DNA of 64,000 nt, taken from NCBI RefSeq assembly GCF_040438885.1, contig NZ_CP159218.1, positions 4,092,001 through 4,156,000 on the forward strand. Reading direction: 5' to 3'. Source of the DNA: Nakamurella sp. A5-74. GTDB taxonomy: Bacteria > Actinomycetota > Actinomycetes > Mycobacteriales > Nakamurellaceae. A program made the translations under genes and the position numbers. The first letter of the stretch is position 1. The number at the start of each line of letters is the position of its first letter. This document shows, one piece after another, positions 51,882 to 62,300 of this stretch. The notes below the pieces were generated by a model. The model was not told where the DNA came from and ran no database searches. It saw only the letters and a program-made list of their open reading frames with translations.

Positions 51882-52514
51882 TCAGCGGTCGGCCGGCGGC
51901 CCGAAGAGCCCGAGTCCGTCCACCTCGGCGTCGGTCGGGCCGGGACCGACCAGGGCCCGCACGGCGCTGCGGTCCAGGCGGGTGAACAGGGCCCTGGACA
52001 GCAGGTAGGGATCCACCGAGCGAAGCCCCGCGAGACCCGGGTCGTCGGGTAGCCGCAGCGACAAGGTCGACCACCGGTGCCGCTGATCCTGCAGCACCGG
52101 CAGGAACAGGGCCTCGTCCTGCCGGTGCGCTACCAGGGCTTCCGTCAGGTCTGCATGATGGACGACCGCGTTGAACGCCCCCGCCGACGCGCCCTCGGCG
52201 ATGATCCCGAACGACCGCTGGGTGGAGCGCAGTTCGGCGAGCAGCTCTGCCATCGGTACCCCGTCCCGTTCGGCCAGCTGGCGTGCGGTCCACGCCGACC
52301 CGGGCGCACCAGCCATCCGCCCGGTGGTGATGTCGGAGGCGGTGCCGGCCAGGTGCGCGACGACCTGGCGCACGGTCCAGCCCGGGGTTGCCGGGACTTC
52401 TCCCTGCTCCGTTGCCGGGTCGATCCCGGCCAGCAGGTCCTCCAGCGCATCCAGCACCCGCCCGTACAACGACGCCCAGCGCCCGTGCCCCGCATCATCC
52501 TGGTCCGTGCTCAT
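51882..52514 (-). CDS. Mycothiol-dependent maleylpyruvate isomerase-like (DinB-like) protein
   Basis: 210 residues. The N-terminal half has the four-helix pattern of MDMPI_N/DinB-type metalloproteins: VLDALEDLLAGIDPATEQGEVPATPGWTVRQVVAHLAGTASD near residue 20 with the metal histidine in VAHLAG, then AFNAVVHHADLTEALV near 115 with two more histidines. In mycothiol producers such proteins act as thiol-dependent transferases; the substrate is unknown. The context of MshD in the window supports the cofactor only indirectly. Confidence 0.8.
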   Translation of the reverse strand: MSTDQDDAGHGRWASLYGRVLDALEDLLAGIDPATEQGEVPATPGWTVRQVVAHLAGTASDITTGRMAGAPGSAWTARQLAERDGVPMAELLAELRSTQRSFGIIAEGASAGAFNAVVHHADLTEALVAHRQDEALFLPVLQDQRHRWSTLSLRLPDDPGLAGLRSVDPYLLSRALFTRLDRSAVRALVGPGPTDAEVDGLGLFGPPADR

Positions 52515-52608
52515 CGACCCATCCGACACCGACCGGATCGGAGGCGCAAGCAGTGACCCGATCCGGCCGGCGGATGCGGCTCCAGGCGTACGTCGCCGTG
52601 TCGACGGC

Positions 52609-53253
52609 TCAGATGTAGATCGCCGGGTCGACGGCGTCGTCCACCTTCCGGTCACGGACCACGATCGCCTTCGGCCCGACGGCCACCATTCCCGACCCGA
52701 GGCTGACGACGACAACGGCATTGGCGCCGACCTTCGCGTCGTCACCGATGGTGATGGGCCCCAACACCTTCGCTCCGGCCCCGATCAGCACCCGGTCACC
52801 AACGGCCGGGTGCCGACGCCCGCGGGACATCGACACACCGCCCAGCGTGCTGCCGTGGAACATCAGCACGTCCTCACCCACCGTCGCCGTCTCGCCGATC
52901 ACCACACCCATGCCGTGGTCGATGAAGAACCGTCGCCCGATCACGGCACCCGGATGGATCTCGACGCCGGTGGCCAACCGGCTCAGCTGGGACAGCACGC
53001 GCGCCGGGAAGCGCAGCGGACGGGATGACGTCCAGAGCCGGTGCGCCACCCGGTGCGCCCAGAGTGCGTGCACACCCGGGTACAGCAGGGCTATCTCCCA
53101 CAGCGATCTGGCTGCCGGATCGCGTCGGCGAGCCGTCCGCAGATCCTCGACCAGCAGTGCCCGCAACGACGGCTTCTGCCCGGAGACCACAACCTGCTGC
53201 AGCACAAGAGGTTCTGTCTCCGGTTCAGTGAGATCTGCGGCGCTACGGGACAT
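52609..53253 (-). CDS. cysE: Serine O-acetyltransferase
   Basis: 214 residues, the short EpsC-like form without the long N-terminal domain of E. coli CysE. It acetylates serine with acetyl-CoA to give O-acetylserine for cysteine synthesis. The left-handed beta-helix has [44 protein letters not shown] near residue 96, with the catalytic His-Asp pair in FIDHGMG, followed by [24 protein letters not shown]. The start is 1 bp after the cysK stop, so the enzymes of the cysteine synthase complex are made together. Confidence 0.95.
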   Translation of the reverse strand: MSRSAADLTEPETEPLVLQQVVVSGQKPSLRALLVEDLRTARRRDPAARSLWEIALLYPGVHALWAHRVAHRLWTSSRPLRFPARVLSQLSRLATGVEIHPGAVIGRRFFIDHGMGVVIGETATVGEDVLMFHGSTLGGVSMSRGRRHPAVGDRVLIGAGAKVLGPITIGDDAKVGANAVVVVSLGSGMVAVGPKAIVVRDRKVDDAVDPAIYI

Positions 53254-53254
53254 C

Positions 53255-54190
53255 TCAGTCGACCAAACCCTCGAACAGCACGGTCGAGAGGTAGCGCTCG
53301 CCGTAGGAGGGAATGATCACGACGATGGTCTTGCCGTCGAACTCCGGGCGCCGGGCGATCGTATCGGCGGCGGCCAACGCAGCACCGGACGAGATGCCGA
53401 CCAGCAATCCCTCCTCGGTCGCCGCGCGACGTGCCCAGGCGACTGCGGTGCCGGCATCGATGTCGAGCACCTCGTCGTAGACGCCGGTGTCCAGGATCTC
53501 CGGGACGAAGTTGGCCCCGATACCCTGGATCTTGTGTCCTGCAGGGGATCCACCGTTGAGGATGGGCGACTCTGCCGGTTCCACCGCGAAGACCTTGAAG
53601 CCCTCCCGCCGCGACTTGAGCACCTGACCGACACCGGTGATGGTGCCGCCGGTGCCGATCCCGGAGACCAGCGCATCGACGTTCCCGTCGGTGTCGGCCC
53701 AGATCTCCTCAGCTGTCGTTGCGCGGTGCACCCGCGGGTTGGCCTCGTTGGCGAACTGACGCGCCAGGACGGATCCCGGTCGCTCCGCGGCGATCTCCTC
53801 GGCGCGGCGGACCGCACCCGCCATCCCCTCGACAGCCGGCGTGAGCACCAGTTCGGCGCCGTAACCGCGCAGCAGCGCGCGGCGCTCCTTGCTCATCGAG
53901 TCCGGCATCGTCAACACGACGTCGTAGCCGCGGGCCGCGCCGACCATGGCGAGAGCGATCCCGGTGTTCCCGCTGGTGGCCTCGATGATGGTGCCGCCCG
54001 GCCGCAGCGCACCGGTGGCCTCTGCGTCGTCGACGATCGCGACCCCGATGCGGTCCTTGACGGAGCTGGCCGGGTTGTAGAACTCCAGTTTCGCCAGCAC
54101 GGTGGCGCCGGCGCCCTCGGTGAGACGGTTGATCCGCACGAGCGGGGTACGACCGACGAGCTGGGTGACGTCGTCATAGATCTGGGGCAT
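53255..54190 (-). CDS. cysK: Cysteine synthase A (O-acetylserine sulfhydrylase)
   Basis: 311 residues. It makes cysteine from O-acetylserine and sulfide with PLP. Motifs: [12 protein letters not shown] near residue 12, the PLP lysine in [16 protein letters not shown] near 44, the asparagine loop [19 protein letters not shown] near 70, [18 protein letters not shown] near 177 for the PLP phosphate and [10 protein letters not shown] near 267. The first gene of cysK-cysE. A 16-bp tandem repeat lies 42 bp upstream of its start, possibly in its promoter. Confidence 0.96.
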   Translation of the reverse strand: MPQIYDDVTQLVGRTPLVRINRLTEGAGATVLAKLEFYNPASSVKDRIGVAIVDDAEATGALRPGGTIIEATSGNTGIALAMVGAARGYDVVLTMPDSMSKERRALLRGYGAELVLTPAVEGMAGAVRRAEEIAAERPGSVLARQFANEANPRVHRATTAEEIWADTDGNVDALVSGIGTGGTITGVGQVLKSRREGFKVFAVEPAESPILNGGSPAGHKIQGIGANFVPEILDTGVYDEVLDIDAGTAVAWARRAATEEGLLVGISSGAALAAADTIARRPEFDGKTIVVIIPSYGERYLSTVLFEGLVD

Positions 54191-54232
54191 GGGAACGGTC
54201 CTCCGGTTCGGCCGGCAGCGGCGCCGTCGGCA

Positions 54233-54296
54233 CAGTGGGTACTACGGACAGTGGGTACTACAGACAGTGGGTTCTACGGACAGTTGGTACTACGGA
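54233..54296 (-). repeat. 16-bp tandem repeat in the cysK upstream region
   Basis: Four copies of CAGTGGGTACTACGGA (54233, 54249, 54265, 54281; variants at one or two positions) start 42 bp upstream of cysK. The 16-bp period is about 1.5 helical turns. The block may be a regulator-binding array or a slippage product. Confidence 0.85.
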
Positions 54297-54720
54297 CAGG
54301 GCAGACAACTGATGGGGTGGGGCAGGAGCGGATGTGATGCGCGGTAACGGGTTGCAGCACAGCACGGTCGGGCGTCGTGGGGTCCGGCTGGTCGGCACGG
54401 ACTGCCGAGAGGGTGATGACGGGTCAGACCCGTCGACGGCCTCCGACGCCCTGCGCACAGGGACAACAGGCGGCGCGCACGATCGCCGTGCGGGTGGCCA
54501 CCGGGATCGCTTCGAGGTCGAACGGCGAGTACCCCATGCCGACCTCCAGAAGTTTCGTCGGGCACTCGACGCAGGCCCGTGCTCCCAGGTTACGTGAGGC
54601 AAGGCCGTCGAGCGGGGTGTGGACAAGCAGGTCCGCCGAACGGGTCCGCGCACTACCCTGTGCCGAGGGAGCACGGCTGCCGGGCCTGAGCAGGACGGCC
54701 GGGGCTGGGTCGGAAGCGGA
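54297..54720. other. Gene-free divergent region between cysK and the first GGDEF gene
   Basis: No supported gene. Short frames in several directions have no ribosome binding site. It must hold the promoters of cysK (minus) and the GGDEF gene (plus), but no clear -35/-10 pair can be picked. An upstream in-frame GTG (54619) for the GGDEF gene exists but lacks a good ribosome binding site. Confidence 0.4.
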
Positions 54721-56433
54721 GTGGACGTGGTGGATACCCCGGGGCGGGACCCCCAGGCCGGTACTGCGCGGGCGGAGTCGGGCACCGATTCGTCCAGCAT
54801 GCAGCCGGTTGACGCATCGCCGGACAGCGCCCGGCTACCCGAAGCTCCACCGGAGCTCAGCTACCTGCTGATCCGCGGGTTGGTCACCCGCGCGCAATCG
54901 GGCGACGGCGGTGAGGTGATCGAGGCCGGCCGGACGTGGATCTCGGCACTGCCGGACGACGACCCCCGCCAGTTCTGGTTCCGGTTCGTCTCGTTCACCG
55001 CGATCCAGGCCGAACCCACCCTGGGGGACGAGGAAGCGATGGCCGAGGCCCTCGTCGACCGCGCTGTCCGACTGCACGATGCCGCGCTCGAGTCCATTGC
55101 GAGGGCAGCCCGTGCGATCGTTGGCGGGACGAAGGGGCGGGCCGCGAATGCTGTCATCGACCTGGCCAAGGCCACGGTGCTGCTGGACTCGGTCACCCCG
55201 GTGCCCCGCGATCGGGAGTTCGCCCGCGGTGTTGCAGCGACAGCGCTGAACACCCTGGCCCAGGGTTTGATGCGCAACGGCCTGAACGACCATGCCCGGT
55301 ACCGCCTGCGGCTGCTGCGCGAGATGGCCGACGATGCCACCCTGGTCGGACTGCGGTTCGTCACCGACGGCAACATCGGCTGGACGTATCTCGGTGAAGC
55401 ACTCGAGTTGTTGATCGAGGACCGGGCCGCGGACGCGCAGCAGACCTTCCGGCGGGCCAGGTCCGCCTTCGATGCCGCGGTCGCCGATGCGCACCCGCAG
55501 TTCGCTTCCCCAGCCATGGTCAGGGCCATCAGCGCACTCGGACTGGCGATGGGCGTGCTCGGAGGAGACGACGGGTTGCTGGACGAGCTGGGAGGAGTGC
55601 TGGAGGACGGCGAGTACCTGCGGCCCGAGCACCGGGCAGTGGTGCTGCTCGCCCTGGGCCGCGGAATGCGGTTGCGATCACGGAACGTCGAGGCGATTGC
55701 GGCTCTGGAGCAGGCCCGCTCGCTGCTCCTCCCGGATCGCTCGTTCCGCTCGATCAGTGCTCTGGTGATGACGGAATCCATCGCGGTCGTGACGGACGGA
55801 CGAGAACCGGACCCCGCCGGATCGGCGCACCAACAGATGCTGCGGGTACTGCTGGAGGAGCGACAGGGCGAGTTGGCTTCCCGGTACACCGCCTACGAGG
55901 AGGCCCTCGCCCACGAGTTGCAGTACGCAGAACACAGCCAGCTCAGCCGGCTCGCCTCGGTGGACGTCCTGACGGGTGTCCACAATCGGCGGGTGCTGGA
56001 GCGCGACATGGCGTCGTTGCTCACCGAGATGCGCAGCAGTGGCGGAAACGGTGCGTTGGTGTTCATCGATCTGGACGAGTTCAAGCAGATCAACGACCAG
56101 CACACGCATCTGGTGGGGGACGAGGTGCTCCGACAGCTCGGTCGGTCCCTGCGATCGGCGATGCACCCGGGCGATCTAGTCATGCGGTACGGCGGCGACG
56201 AGTTCGTGATGGTGTTCCACCGTCGGTCGCCGGCCGCTGCGGGCCTCGCACTGGACACGGCTGCGACCGATTTCGCGACCGCGACCGCGAGGATCCTCGG
56301 CACCGAGGTCGGCTGCACGTTCACCCGAGGGGTGGTCGCCGTCGATGCCGCATCGACGGTGGAGGCACTGATCGAATCCGCGGACCGGATGATGCTGGAG
56401 CAGAAGTTGGATCGTCCTACGCCGTCCGGGTGA
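54721..56433 (+). CDS. Diguanylate cyclase, GGDEF with helical-repeat N-terminus (copy 1, degenerate I-site)
   Basis: 570 residues from the GTG at 54721, chosen for GGAAGCGGA upstream; GTG at 54619 would add 34 residues. Residues about 50-360 are helical and repeat-like (WFRFVSFTAIQAEPTLGDEE, LLRNGLN-like MRNGLNDHARYRLRLL, FRRARSAFDAAVADAH), fitting a TPR-type sensor. A helical linker at about 375-405 precedes the GGDEF domain (415-560): SVDVLTGVHNRRVLERD, VFIDLDEFKQINDQH and [13 protein letters not shown]. The catalytic GGDEF is intact, so c-di-GMP synthesis is expected. At the inhibitory RxxD position the residues are HPGD, so product inhibition may be weak. No signal peptide or membrane helix. 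Confidence 0.9.
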   Translation: MDVVDTPGRDPQAGTARAESGTDSSSMQPVDASPDSARLPEAPPELSYLLIRGLVTRAQSGDGGEVIEAGRTWISALPDDDPRQFWFRFVSFTAIQAEPTLGDEEAMAEALVDRAVRLHDAALESIARAARAIVGGTKGRAANAVIDLAKATVLLDSVTPVPRDREFARGVAATALNTLAQGLMRNGLNDHARYRLRLLREMADDATLVGLRFVTDGNIGWTYLGEALELLIEDRAADAQQTFRRARSAFDAAVADAHPQFASPAMVRAISALGLAMGVLGGDDGLLDELGGVLEDGEYLRPEHRAVVLLALGRGMRLRSRNVEAIAALEQARSLLLPDRSFRSISALVMTESIAVVTDGREPDPAGSAHQQMLRVLLEERQGELASRYTAYEEALAHELQYAEHSQLSRLASVDVLTGVHNRRVLERDMASLLTEMRSSGGNGALVFIDLDEFKQINDQHTHLVGDEVLRQLGRSLRSAMHPGDLVMRYGGDEFVMVFHRRSPAAAGLALDTAATDFATATARILGTEVGCTFTRGVVAVDAASTVEALIESADRMMLEQKLDRPTPSG

Positions 56434-56495
56434 TCGGGATGCGCTTTTCGAGTGAATCTTACCCATCGGAGTAGGTGACCGGGCAGGATGGGCCT

Positions 56496-58220
56496 GTGAC
56501 GTGTCCATCGGTCGACGGCGAGGCTGCACAGCCCTCCACCGATGACTCCTCGACGCCTCCGCTGCCGGAGTTCGACGTCACGTCGTTGCGTTCGCTGTTC
56601 AACGAAGCACAATCGGGTCGGGCGGTCGACCTGGCCGATCGGTGCGGCCGATGGGACGAGCAGCTGGCGCCCGAGGACCCACGCCGGTGGTGGGTGCTGG
56701 TGGTGTGGTTCGTGACCGTGCAGAGCGATGCGAGGGCCGGCGACCCACTGGTGTTGGCCGAGCGGATGCTCCAGGAGGCGACGCGCACCAGGTCCACGTC
56801 CGCCGAGACGGTCGCCAGGGCCGCCAGGGCTCTCACCAGGGCATCGCTCGGGCAACCGGCAAGTGCGGTCGCCGATCTCGGGCGGGCGACCGCCCTGCTC
56901 GGCGCCCTCTCGACGGCCGCTCGGGACGACGAGACACCTGCGGAGCTGTATGTGCGGACGCTGGCGGCGAACCTGCTGGGGCTGGGACTCATGCGCAGCG
57001 GGCTGTACGCGGAAGCCAGGAACCATCTCCGGGCCATGCTGGCGCCGGAGGTGTTGGCCGACGCCGACGCGATGGCACCGGCAGTGGCCAGGTTCAACAT
57101 CGGCTGGACCCACTTGTCGGACGGGCTGGAGGCCTCGACGAGCGGGGACGCACAGCGCGCGAAGCGGTGCTTCACCGAATCGGCCAGATGGTTCGCGCAG
57201 ACCCTCGACGAACCGGTGTTGCGGGCACCGGGCTCGTGGCTGCGCACCGCCGCCTCGGCCCTGGGCGCGGCCGCCGGCGATCTGGCCGACCACCCGAGCG
57301 CGCCGGCGGCGCTGGACGCGGTGCTGCAGCGCGGGGACTTCCTCCGTCCTGATCACGCGGCGATCTGTCGACTGGCCTCGGCCCGCCGCCGCCGGCTCTC
57401 CGGGGACCCGGAACAGGCAGCCATCGAACTGGCCAGGGCCGAGCAGTCGCTGCCCGCCCAGCATGCCCACCGCAGCATCAGCTTCGCCGTGTGGGCCGAG
57501 TCGATCCTGCTGGAACAGTCTGCGACATCGTCGCCCGCCCGTGACGACGCCCTGGTCGACACGCTCGAGGTGTTGGTGGCCCAGCGCCGCCGCGACCGAC
57601 AGGCACTCGACGCCGACTACGCCCAGGCCACCGAACGCGCCCGGTTGCTCCTGAACCCGGCTGACCTGACCTCCATCTCGATCGACGCGCTCACCGGGGT
57701 CCGCGATCGCCGCGCTCTCCCGGAACTCGAGCAGCTGGTGGCACAGTCCAATGACGACGGATCAGCCGGGTGTCTGGCCTTCCTGGACCTGGACGACCTC
57801 AAGCAGCTCAACGACCGTCACAGCCACCAACTGGGCGACGAGGTGCTCCGGCTGTTCGGCGCGGAGCTCCGGCACATCCTGCGGCCGGGCGATCTGGCCG
57901 TCCGGTACGGCGGCGACGAGTTCGTGGTGCTGCTGCGCAGCCGATCGCTCGACGGCACCCACCAGCTGCTCGACGCGATGGTCTCACGCTTCGCCGACAG
58001 CTCGGCAGCCCTTCCGGGCGTCGATGGGCCGGTGACCTTCAGCCGGGGGATCAGCGAGACCGGGACGGGCACCAACCTGTCCGAACTGTTGCTGCAGGCC
58101 GACCAGGACCTGTTGCACAGCAAGCATTCCCGCCATCGAGCCGTCGTCCTGGCGCACGCGCAGGCCGCTCAGGGGCCGCCCGGCCAATCCGCGAGCGACG
58201 ATCCCGAGATGAGCTCATAG
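56496..58220 (+). CDS. Diguanylate cyclase, GGDEF with helical-repeat N-terminus (copy 2, intact I-site)
   Basis: 574 residues from the GTG at 56496 with AGGATGG upstream; a GTG at 56475 is possible. It has the same layout as the preceding gene: a helical N-terminal region with the shared pattern [20 protein letters not shown] / [17 protein letters not shown], a helical linker, and a GGDEF domain at about 420-560 with [35 protein letters not shown] and [18 protein letters not shown]. Here the inhibitory site RPGD is intact. The usual asparagine of the NRR motif is aspartate. Its 3' end overlaps purC on the other strand by 52 bp. Tandem origin by duplication is clear from the common architecture. 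Confidence 0.9.
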   Translation: MTCPSVDGEAAQPSTDDSSTPPLPEFDVTSLRSLFNEAQSGRAVDLADRCGRWDEQLAPEDPRRWWVLVVWFVTVQSDARAGDPLVLAERMLQEATRTRSTSAETVARAARALTRASLGQPASAVADLGRATALLGALSTAARDDETPAELYVRTLAANLLGLGLMRSGLYAEARNHLRAMLAPEVLADADAMAPAVARFNIGWTHLSDGLEASTSGDAQRAKRCFTESARWFAQTLDEPVLRAPGSWLRTAASALGAAAGDLADHPSAPAALDAVLQRGDFLRPDHAAICRLASARRRRLSGDPEQAAIELARAEQSLPAQHAHRSISFAVWAESILLEQSATSSPARDDALVDTLEVLVAQRRRDRQALDADYAQATERARLLLNPADLTSISIDALTGVRDRRALPELEQLVAQSNDDGSAGCLAFLDLDDLKQLNDRHSHQLGDEVLRLFGAELRHILRPGDLAVRYGGDEFVVLLRSRSLDGTHQLLDAMVSRFADSSAALPGVDGPVTFSRGISETGTGTNLSELLLQADQDLLHSKHSRHRAVVLAHAQAAQGPPGQSASDDPEMSS

Positions 58221-59059
58221 GCCTGGATGTACCGGTCACGGGTGGCGGTCACCACCTCCGCGGGGAGCTCCGGCGGCGGGGTGTCGGAATGCCGGTCCCA
58301 GCCGGACGCGGCGGAGGTGAGCCAATCGCGGACGTACTGCTTGTCGAAGGACGCCTGGGCCCGGCCCTCCCGGTACTCGGCGGCCGGCCAGAAACGGGAG
58401 GAGTCCGGGGTCAGCACCTCGTCACCGAGCACGAGCGTCCCGTCCGGAGTGCGGCCGAACTCGAACTTGGTGTCCGCCAACAACACTCCGCGATCTGCTG
58501 CATGTCCTGCGGCCCGACCGTAGATGGCGAGGGTCAGCGCGCGGAGCTCGGCGGCCGCCGCCTCACCGACCATGCCGACCACGTGCGCATAGTCGATGTT
58601 CTCGTCGTGCAGTCCCACGTCGGCCTTCGCCGCCGGGGTGAAGATCGGCTCCGGCAGCCGTGAGGACTCCGTCATGCCGGCCGGCAGCGGGATCCCGCAG
58701 ACCGTCCCGCTGGAGCGGTACTCGAGCAGCCCGGAACCGGCGAGATAGCCCCTGGCGACGCATTCGACCGGGACCATCTCGAGGGTGCGCACCAGCATGG
58801 CCCGGCCGAGCACCTCGGCGGGGATGCGCGGATCCTGCACGGACACCACGTGGTTCGGCACCAGATCGGCGAGCAGTTCGAACCAGAACATGCTCATCGC
58901 CGTCAACACCCGGCCCTTGTCGGGGATGGGGGTCGGCAGGATGTGGTCGTAGGCGCTGATCCGGTCGGTGGCCACGAACAGCAGCGTCTGTTCGTCGACC
59001 CGGTGGATCTCGCGGACCTTGCCGGAGGCCAGATGCTGGTAGTCCTGCAGTCGGGCCAT
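58169..59059 (-). CDS. purC: Phosphoribosylaminoimidazole-succinocarboxamide synthase
   Basis: 296 residues. It joins CAIR with aspartate using ATP. Motifs: [45 protein letters not shown] near residue 12, [28 protein letters not shown] near 107, [17 protein letters not shown] near 150, [31 protein letters not shown] near 205, and [11 protein letters not shown] near 250. The start shares one base with the stop of the upstream M3 peptidase gene, so the two are translationally coupled. Its last 52 bp overlap the convergent GGDEF gene. Confidence 0.97.
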   Translation of the reverse strand: MARLQDYQHLASGKVREIHRVDEQTLLFVATDRISAYDHILPTPIPDKGRVLTAMSMFWFELLADLVPNHVVSVQDPRIPAEVLGRAMLVRTLEMVPVECVARGYLAGSGLLEYRSSGTVCGIPLPAGMTESSRLPEPIFTPAAKADVGLHDENIDYAHVVGMVGEAAAAELRALTLAIYGRAAGHAADRGVLLADTKFEFGRTPDGTLVLGDEVLTPDSSRFWPAAEYREGRAQASFDKQYVRDWLTSAASGWDRHSDTPPPELPAEVVTATRDRYIQAYELISGSSLADWPGGP

Positions 59060-61161
59060 CAGGCGCCTTCGTCTCCATCAGCGTCGTCGAGCAGACCACG
59101 TCGGCGCAGCAGCGGGGTGATGTCGGGCTCCCGGCCGACGACATCGGCGAAGGAGGTCATCGGATCCCGCGTACTGCCGACGGCCAACAGCTTGCGGCGG
59201 AACGTGTCCCCGTTCTCACGGGTCAGCCCGCCGTTGGACCGGAACCATTCGACAGTATCGGCGTCCAGCACTTCCGACCACAGGTAGGAGTAGTACCCGG
59301 CCGCGTATCCGCCGAGCCCGGCGAAGATGTGCTGGAAGTAGGTGGTCCGGTACCGCGGCGGCACCAGTTCATCCGCAATCCCTGCTGCCACCAACGACTG
59401 TTCCTCGAAATCGATGGGGTCGTCGATGTCCTCGTCGGACTGGATGCGGTGCCAGGCCTGGTCCAGCAGTGTCGCACCGAGCATCTCGGAGGTCCCCTGA
59501 CCCTGCCCCCACACCGAAGCCCGGTGCAGCGCATCGAGCATTAGCTGCGGGAGCACCTCGCCGGTCTCGACGTGCCGCGCGTAGTTCCGGACGATCTCCG
59601 GCTCCAGCGCCCACATCTCGTTCACCTGGCTGGGGAACTCGACGAAATCGCGCGGAACGCTGGTACCGGACAACCGCGGGTAGGTGACATCGGAGAACAG
59701 TCCGTGCAAGCAGTGTCCGAACTCGTGGAAGAACGTCCGGACTTCGTCGAGCGTCAGCAGCGTCGGCGTGCCCTCCGGCGCCTGGGCCACGTTCAGGACG
59801 TTGAGGATCACCGGCTTCGTGCCGAGCAGGTGGCTCTGCTCGACGAAGTTCGTCATCCAGGCACCACCGCGTTTGATGTCGCGCGCGAAGAAATCGCCCA
59901 GGTAGAGCCCGAGGATGGTCTCCTCACCGGATGCGGGATGATCGACGACCTCCCACACCCGCACCTCCGGGTGGTAGCCGACGAGATCGGGACGCGGCCG
60001 GAAGGTGATGCCGTACAGGCGCTCCGCCGCGTGGAAGACCCCGTCGACGAGCACCCGTTCGAGTTCGAAGTAGGGCTTCAGCTGCGCGGTGTCCACCTGG
60101 AACCGTTCAGCCTCCACCTGCGAAGCGTAGTACGACCAGTCCCATGGTTCGAGATCGATCCCGTCACGGGAAGCGAACTCCTGCAACAGTTCCGCTTCAG
60201 CTGCTCGGCGCGCAGCCGCCGGCCGCACCATCCGGGAGAGCATCGCGTCGACGGCGGCCGAGGTGCGCGCCGTCTGGTCGGAGGCGACCAGGTCTGCGTA
60301 GGTGTCGAACCCGAGGAGCTGCGCCGATCGGGCCCGCAGCACGGCGATCTGCTGCGCGATCGGGGCGTTGTCGGTCTCGCCGGCAGACGCGCGGTTGACC
60401 GAGGCCTCGTACAACCGGGCTCGGACGTCCCGGTCACCGAGCGAGGCGAGCAACGGCTGCTGGCTCGGCAACCCCAGCGCAACCAGATGCCCCTGCTCTC
60501 CACGCTTCTCGGCCGCCGCCGCCGTCGCCGCCATCGCGTCGGCACCGACTCCGACCATCTCGGCCCCGGTCAGCAGCAGGGCACTGGCCTCGGTGTCGGC
60601 GAGCAGCTGCCGCTGGAAGATGCTGCCCAGGGTGGCGACCTGCTGGTTGAGGCTCTTCAGCTCGTCCCGACCCTGCGCGTCGAGGCGCGCTCCGGCCAAC
60701 ACGAAATCGGCATGGTGCCGCTCCACGAGCGCGATCTGCTGCGCATCGAGTGCCAGATCGAAGCGGCCGCGGTGGACGGCGTCGATCCGCTGGAACAGAT
60801 CGGGGTTCAGCTTGATCTCGTCGAAGTGCGCCGCCAGCCGCGGGGACAGCTCGGCTTCCAGCTGTTGCATGTCGGCGGTGGCCATCGATCCGACGAGGTT
60901 GAAGAACACCAGGGCCACCCGGTTCAGACCCTGGCCGCTGCGCTCCAGGGCGACCAGGGTGTTCTCGAAGTCCGGCACCGCGGGATCGGCGACGATCGCG
61001 GCGATCTCGGCCAGGTGCTCGGCCGCGAAGTGCTCCCACGCGGGCAGGTAGTGCTCGAGCTCGATGTCGGCGAACCGGGGCAGACCGAACGGGAGATCGG
61101 ACGGCCGCGCGAACGGGTTGTCGGCCGGCAGGGGCGGAGTCGGTGCTGGAGGAGCTGACAT
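59059..61161 (-). CDS. M3 family metallopeptidase (peptidyl-dipeptidase Dcp/oligopeptidase-like)
   Basis: 700 residues from the ATG at 61161 ([20 protein letters not shown]). The zinc motif [13 protein letters not shown] (HExxH) is near residue 465, with the downstream glutamate in [18 protein letters not shown]. The long helical body ([47 protein letters not shown]) is typical of Dcp/OpdA. It should degrade short peptides in the cytoplasm; it lacks a signal peptide. It ends on the purC start codon. A 19-bp tandem repeat lies in its upstream region. Confidence 0.94.
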   Translation of the reverse strand: MSAPPAPTPPLPADNPFARPSDLPFGLPRFADIELEHYLPAWEHFAAEHLAEIAAIVADPAVPDFENTLVALERSGQGLNRVALVFFNLVGSMATADMQQLEAELSPRLAAHFDEIKLNPDLFQRIDAVHRGRFDLALDAQQIALVERHHADFVLAGARLDAQGRDELKSLNQQVATLGSIFQRQLLADTEASALLLTGAEMVGVGADAMAATAAAAEKRGEQGHLVALGLPSQQPLLASLGDRDVRARLYEASVNRASAGETDNAPIAQQIAVLRARSAQLLGFDTYADLVASDQTARTSAAVDAMLSRMVRPAAARRAAEAELLQEFASRDGIDLEPWDWSYYASQVEAERFQVDTAQLKPYFELERVLVDGVFHAAERLYGITFRPRPDLVGYHPEVRVWEVVDHPASGEETILGLYLGDFFARDIKRGGAWMTNFVEQSHLLGTKPVILNVLNVAQAPEGTPTLLTLDEVRTFFHEFGHCLHGLFSDVTYPRLSGTSVPRDFVEFPSQVNEMWALEPEIVRNYARHVETGEVLPQLMLDALHRASVWGQGQGTSEMLGATLLDQAWHRIQSDEDIDDPIDFEEQSLVAAGIADELVPPRYRTTYFQHIFAGLGGYAAGYYSYLWSEVLDADTVEWFRSNGGLTRENGDTFRRKLLAVGSTRDPMTSFADVVGREPDITPLLRRRGLLDDADGDEGA

Positions 61162-61217
61162 GACAGACAGTCCATCACGCACCGCATCGAGCCCGCCAAC
61201 CACGCCGTCCGCTCACC

Positions 61218-61312
61218 GCATGCTGGATGGTCAGGCGCACGCTGGACAGCCAACCGCATGCTGGACGGCCAGCCGCATTCTGGACGGCCAGCCGCATTCT
61301 GGATGGTCGGTT
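61218..61312 (-). repeat. 19-bp tandem repeat upstream of the M3 peptidase gene
   Basis: Five copies at 61218, 61237, 61256, 61275 and 61294 of a unit like GCATTCTGGACGGCCAGCC (first and last read GATGGTC in the middle). The array abuts the stop codon of the flavoprotein gene (61313-61315) and fills the gap before the peptidase start. Confidence 0.88.
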
Positions 61313-62269
61313 TCAGCGCCGTCCGGCCATGGATCCGACAGTCCGGGATGCGAGGTCGAAGTCCTCCGTCACGAGGAAGCCGTTGACCGCTGCTCCCACG
61401 AACGACCCGTTGCCCATCGCCAGCGGCACGTTGGCCATCGGGTTCACCACGTTGCCGGCTGCCCAGATCCTGGGATGGGTGGTCCGTCCGAATTCGTCCA
61501 CCGTCAGGAAACTCCCCCAGGGACCGTCGGTGCGCTGCAGACCCAGCCCGTCGAGGAACCCGTCGTGCAGCACCGGCGTACCGATGGTGAACACCGCCTC
61601 GATCTGTTCGATCGACCCGTCCGCCAGCCGTACGCCGCTGATGTCCCGGCCCTCGCCCAGAATCTCCTCGACAGCGGTCCGGACGATCCGCACGTTCCGC
61701 GCCGACAACCGCCGCTCGTCCGTCTCTGCCAGCGGGACGTCCGACGGCAGGAACAGCACCACATCGTCGCTGAGCTGTCGCACCATCTGCACCTGGTGCA
61801 GACCGAAGGCCGAGGTCGCGAGCACGCCGAGCCGGCGCCCCCGGACCTCCCAGCCATGGCAGTAGGGACAGTGCAGGACGCTGTGTCCCCAGCGCTCGGC
61901 GAGTCCAGCAACGTCCGGCAGCCGGTCACCGACCCCGGTCGCAACGATCACCGCACGCGCCGACCAGCGCCTCCCGGATTCGGCCGTGACGAGCACTGGT
62001 CCGTCCGCTGGTCCTGCCACCGCGGCCACGCGCTCTGCGGCGAACTGCACCCCGTACTGCTCCACCTCCACCCTCCCGCGGGCGACCAGGTCCGCCGGCG
62101 AGGTGCCCTCGTTCCCCAGCACCCCGTGCATCTCGTCGGCGAACCGGTTCCGGGTCTCGCCGGCATCGACGACCAACACGGACCGGAGGGATCGACCCAC
62201 CATCAGCGCTGCACTCAGACCCGCCGCTCCGCCACCGATCACCACGACATCGAACTCGTTGTTGTCCAT
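61313..62269 (-). CDS. TrxB-like NAD(P)/FAD-dependent oxidoreductase
   Basis: 318 residues from the ATG at 62269 with GGAGG upstream. FAD-binding DVVVIGGGAAGLSAALMVGR is near residue 7. It carries a CPYCHG segment (HSVLHCPYCHGWEVRGRRLG near residue 132), a redox-active dithiol in the thioredoxin-reductase position, but it lacks a normal full NADPH-binding GxGxxA after it (LGVLATSAFGLHQVQM). The C-terminal IWAAGNVVNPMANVPLAMGNG is family-typical. It may reduce a small thiol partner or an unknown acceptor. It is divergent from an XRE-cupin regulator with a shared operator. Confidence 0.88.
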   Translation of the reverse strand: MDNNEFDVVVIGGGAAGLSAALMVGRSLRSVLVVDAGETRNRFADEMHGVLGNEGTSPADLVARGRVEVEQYGVQFAAERVAAVAGPADGPVLVTAESGRRWSARAVIVATGVGDRLPDVAGLAERWGHSVLHCPYCHGWEVRGRRLGVLATSAFGLHQVQMVRQLSDDVVLFLPSDVPLAETDERRLSARNVRIVRTAVEEILGEGRDISGVRLADGSIEQIEAVFTIGTPVLHDGFLDGLGLQRTDGPWGSFLTVDEFGRTTHPRIWAAGNVVNPMANVPLAMGNGSFVGAAVNGFLVTEDFDLASRTVGSMAGRR

Positions 62270-62300
62270 GGGATCCAGCCTCCGCGGCATTCACCACAGT

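Noticed and set aside
54334-54597. 87-codon open frame upstream of the first GGDEF gene
   Set aside because: No ribosome binding site or domain, and Arg/Gly-rich random composition; treated as non-coding.
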